From: JBCCFK01 sp965262315
GTDB taxonomy: Bacteria; Actinomycetota; Acidimicrobiia; Acidimicrobiales; UBA8592
Assembly: GCA_965262315.1 (NCBI GenBank)
Contig: CBDHFJ010000150.1
Span: 1 to 52,354, forward strand
Reading direction: 5' to 3'
Length of the DNA stretch: 52,354 bases
Shown here: one piece after another, positions 49,540-52,354 of the stretch
Position numbering within the stretch: position 1 is the first letter of the stretch
How the letters are laid out: each line of letters starts with the position of its first letter
The notes under the pieces: generated by a model
The model's input: the letters and a program-made list of their open reading frames with translations, nothing else
Database searches by the model: none
Told to the model about the DNA's origin: nothing
Made by a program: the position numbers and the translations under genes

Positions 49540-52260
49540 TCAGCCGCCGTGGGCGATGGCGTCGAGGACGTTGAGCTTCGACGCTCGGCGGGCCGGGAAA
49601 TAGGCGGCGATGAGGCCGGCGATCGTCGCGATGATCAGGTTGTTGATCAGCGCGCCTGTGGGGATCGCGAGCTTGGAGACGAAGTCGTCCGGAATGATCT
49701 GGACGCAGGCGATGCCGAACACCAGCCCCAACGCGATGCCGAGCAGGCCTCCGAAGATGGCCACGATGATCCCCTCGACCCGGACGGTGCGCTTCATCTG
49801 CTTGCGGGTCGCGCCCACGGCCCGGGTGAGGCCGATCTCGCGGGTCCGTTCGAAGACCGACAGCGCGAGTGTGATCGCGATGCCGAGCAGGGCCAATGCG
49901 ACCGAGATGAACAGGAGCACGTTGACGATCGCCAGGACCTGGTTGATCGAAGACTCCTGCTCGTCCTGGAACTCCGCCTTGGTGAACGCGTCGAGCTGAG
50001 AGAAGTCCTCGGTCACGCCTTCGATCGCGGCGCGCGCCTCTTCCACGGACGTGTCAGGGGCGGTGAGCGCGGTCACGTAGACGTCCTGCTGCTCGGGCAG
50101 GTTGGGGTTCTCGTCCCAGAAGGCCGCAGGCAGGATCCATCCTGAATCGAAGATGGCCAGGTCCGAGTAGATCGCAGCCACGGTGAAGTCGCGCTGGACC
50201 TGGTCCACGAACTCGAGCGCCACCGTCGAGCCGACCTCGAGGCCGAGGTCGTCGGCGTTGTCCTCGTGGACGATGATGCTGGTCGAGCTGGCCAGGAGGT
50301 CGTCGTCCTGGTCGGTGTAGTCCGGGTCGAAGAACCGCTCGATGTCGGCCAGCTCCGTGGAGTACGCGTACTCCACGGAGTCGTCGGCGACGGTCCGGAA
50401 CGCGTCGAAGTTGAGCTGCACGGGGAGTACCCCGTCGAGCTCGTCGAGGGTGCGCAACTCGTCGCCGAGTGCCTGACTGAAGCCCGACACCGGTCCACCC
50501 TGGTCGCCGAGGATGATCCAGTCGGCGGTGACCGCCTCGTCGAGGACATCGGCGAAGGTGGCCTTGAACGAGTCGACGACCACGGCGACTGCGGTGACCA
50601 GGGCAAGACCGATCATGAGTGCGGACGCCGCGGTGGCGGTGCGCTCAGGGCTCCGGCCGGCGTTCTCCCGCGCCATCCGACTGGGCACACCCAAGCGGGC
50701 CAGCGGGGCGCCGATGAGCCGGGCCATCGGCGCGGCGAACAGCGGGCTCAACAGGTTCATCCCGATGAACGAGATCAGCGCGGCCGCGCCCAACAGCGCC
50801 AGGAGGATGGACGCGCGGAAGTCCGCGACCAGCGCGATGATCAACAGCACCGCAGCCAGACCGACCATCGAGATGCGGCCCGCTCGTTCGTCGATCCGCG
50901 ACAGCCCGAGGTAGACCAGCAAGCCGGCGGCCACGGCCAGCACCAGCAGCATGATCCAGTCGTCGATCACGAAGCCGAGCACCAGCGCCAGCACACCCAG
51001 CGAGGGTGAGGATGATGCCCAGCGTGGGGTTCGGGCGGATGGCCCGATCCATCTGGACGTCCGCACGCAGTGCCGCCATCGGGGAGATCGACCGGGCTCG
51101 CAGTGCCGGCCACACGGCGGCCACGAGCGTGAGACCGACGCCGAGGACGATGGCGACGATGATGGTCGTCAGCCGCAGCGGCGTGCCGCCCTCGTCGGGT
51201 CCGAACTCGGCCGCGGCCAGCAGGGCCTGGAAGCCCGCGGCCAGGGGGACGCCGACGGCGAGGCCGACGGCGGTGGCGAAGATGCCGACCCCGATGGCCT
51301 CCACGGCGATCGAGCGTGTGATCTGGCGGCCGGTGGCGCCCAGGGCGCGGAGCAGGCCGATCTCCTGGATGCGCTGGCCGACGATGATCGAGAAGACGTT
51401 GTAGATGATGAACGCCGCGACCAGCAGGATGATGAACGCGAACACCAGCAGGATCGTCCGGAAGATGTCGATGAACTCGTTGAAGTTCTCCGACTGTTCC
51501 TCAACCAGCACTTCGCGGGGCACGACCTCGAGGTCGTCGCCCACCACGGCCTGGGCGGCTGCGATCACCGCAGCCTCGTCGGCACCGTCGTCCAACGTGA
51601 CCGTGATGTCGTCGTAGCCGCGACCGCCGTTGAGCAGCTCGACCGAGGTCGCGGTGTCGAACGCGACGAGCTTGGCGCCGACCAGCGCGTTCTCCTCGGG
51701 GTCGGCGAACGTGAACGTGCCGACCAGCTCGGCCTCGACGAGGCCGACCGGGGTCTGCACGCCGTAGGTGTCGCCGACGACGAACTCGTCGTCGGCCGCG
51801 GTGGTGATGTCGACCGTGAACTCGCCGGGGCCCTCCGGAGGCCGGCCGTCGGCGATGAACAGGCGGGGGACGGTGGTCTGGTCCTCCCAGTTCACGCCGA
51901 TGTTCGGGACCGCTCGCGGCGGTGGCCGCCTCGCCGTCTGCCTTGTTGGGGATGATCCCGAACTCGATCACTCGGGGCTGCACCGTCTCCACGCCGTCGA
52001 TGCCGGCGACCGTCTCGGCCACCTCGACGGGCACCGGAGCCGCCGTCAGGCGTTCGCCGAAGGGGATCTCGGAGCGAACGGCGATGTCGTAGCCGGTCTC
52101 GATGTCGTCGGCCAGGTCCCCGAAGGTGTCCCGGAGCGAGTCGGTGAGCACGAAGACCGACGTGGTGAGGGCGACGCCCACCAGCACGGCCAGCGAGGTC
52201 AGCAGGAACCGACCCGGGGCGCGACGTGATGTTCTTGAGGGCGAGCTTGGCGAGGGTCAT
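49540..52260 (-). CDS. MacB/FtsX-type ABC permease, full-length after removal of three extra bases
   Basis: This is a large permease with two FtsX modules. The N terminus MTLAKLALKNITSRPG, then RFLLTSLAVLVGVALTTSVF, is followed by an extracytoplasmic MacB-PCD domain. A first FtsX block has ARSISPMAALRADV and QEIGLLRALGATGRQITRSI. Internal helices follow, then a second block with REIGLTRAVGATRKQMKRTV and the end ARRASKLNVLDAIAHGG. Breaks near 52222, 51905 and 51003 each resolve by dropping one base (GG to GGG, an extra G, CC to CCC). Length then is 2718 nt, 906 codons. It is 2 bp downstream of an ATPase gene. The substrate (lipoprotein, peptide or lipid export) is unknown. Confidence 0.85.
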
Positions 52261-52262
52261 GG

Positions 52263-52354
52263 TCAGTCGCCGAGGGTCTTCATGAAGTCGAACACGGCCT
52301 CGGAGGTCGGGCTCTCCATCTCGCCGATGATGTTGCCGTCGGCGAGATAGATGA
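52263..52354 (-). CDS. ABC transporter ATPase, C-terminal end only
   Basis: The frame entering from the window edge reads IYLADGNIIGEMESPTSEAV, then FDFMKTLGD and stop. This is the usual end of LolD/MacB-type ATPases (RVIYLADGxIVGE). It precedes the FtsX-type permease by 2 bp and is its partner. The rest lies outside the window. Confidence 0.85.
   Translation of the reverse strand, partial: IYLADGNIIGEMESPTSEAVFDFMKTLGD

Overview
The window comes from a high-GC actinobacterial chromosome. Gene content (GlnD next to AmtB, PAC2 family protein, Lhr-Nei pair, HelD/HelR-like helicase, coproporphyrin-type haem genes, Tad pili) and the many promoters that sit almost on the start codon suggest Actinomycetota, possibly an Acidimicrobiia-like lineage. 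The lineage is inference. No rRNA, tRNA, CRISPR array, IS element or phage module was seen.

Layout. 0-6 kb: 3' part of groEL, a nitrobindin-like gene, fdhD coupled to a membrane-anchored Asp-box propeller protein, and the coproheme decarboxylase hemQ. 6-13 kb: a complete LivH-M-G-F branched-chain amino-acid ABC operon, whose LivH carries an extra secreted domain. Facing it is a substrate-binding lipoprotein gene with an in-frame duplication of its whole binding domain (two 1126-bp copies that appear identical). 13-20 kb: small unknown genes, then amtB (with a four-half-site GlnR-like operator), glnD, a Nudix hydrolase and a lipase-like hydrolase. 20-30 kb: PAC2, GNAT, a PQQ-type sugar dehydrogenase, GtrA, a methyltransferase, a peroxiredoxin with an in-frame UGA at the peroxidatic position, a glycosyltransferase/methyltransferase/alpha-toroid cluster, dtd and an Lnt-like gene. 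30-33 kb: a small HesB-like gene with a UGA followed by a bacterial SECIS-like hairpin, then hemY and hemE. 33-41 kb: a HelD-like helicase, Lhr and Nei. 41-49.5 kb: a Tad pilus operon (two Flp pilins, CpaB, TadZ, TadA, a VWA-TadB fusion, TadC, a DnaB-like ATPase). 49.5-52.35 kb: an FtsX-type permease and the end of its ATPase.

Main results. (1) Two probable selenoproteins: a BCP-type peroxiredoxin with Sec44, and a HesB-like 'CC/Se'-type protein whose UGA is followed 20 nt later by a perfect 6-bp stem with a GGUC loop. FdhD fits a selenium/formate context. (2) Two matching sigma28/FliA-like promoters (TCAA-N15-[A/G]CCGATTG) at the Tad pilus locus. (3) The tandem in-frame binding-domain duplication. 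(4) An Lnt homologue with Ser in place of the catalytic Cys.

Quality caveat. Four loci (29.95-30.38, about 33.0-35.45, 35.5-36.55 and 50.9-52.3 kb) are broken by single extra bases, always of the same sign. Removing them restores full-length proteins (Lhr needs exactly 5, the FtsX protein exactly 3). This looks like local consensus error rather than gene decay; the genes between these loci are intact.
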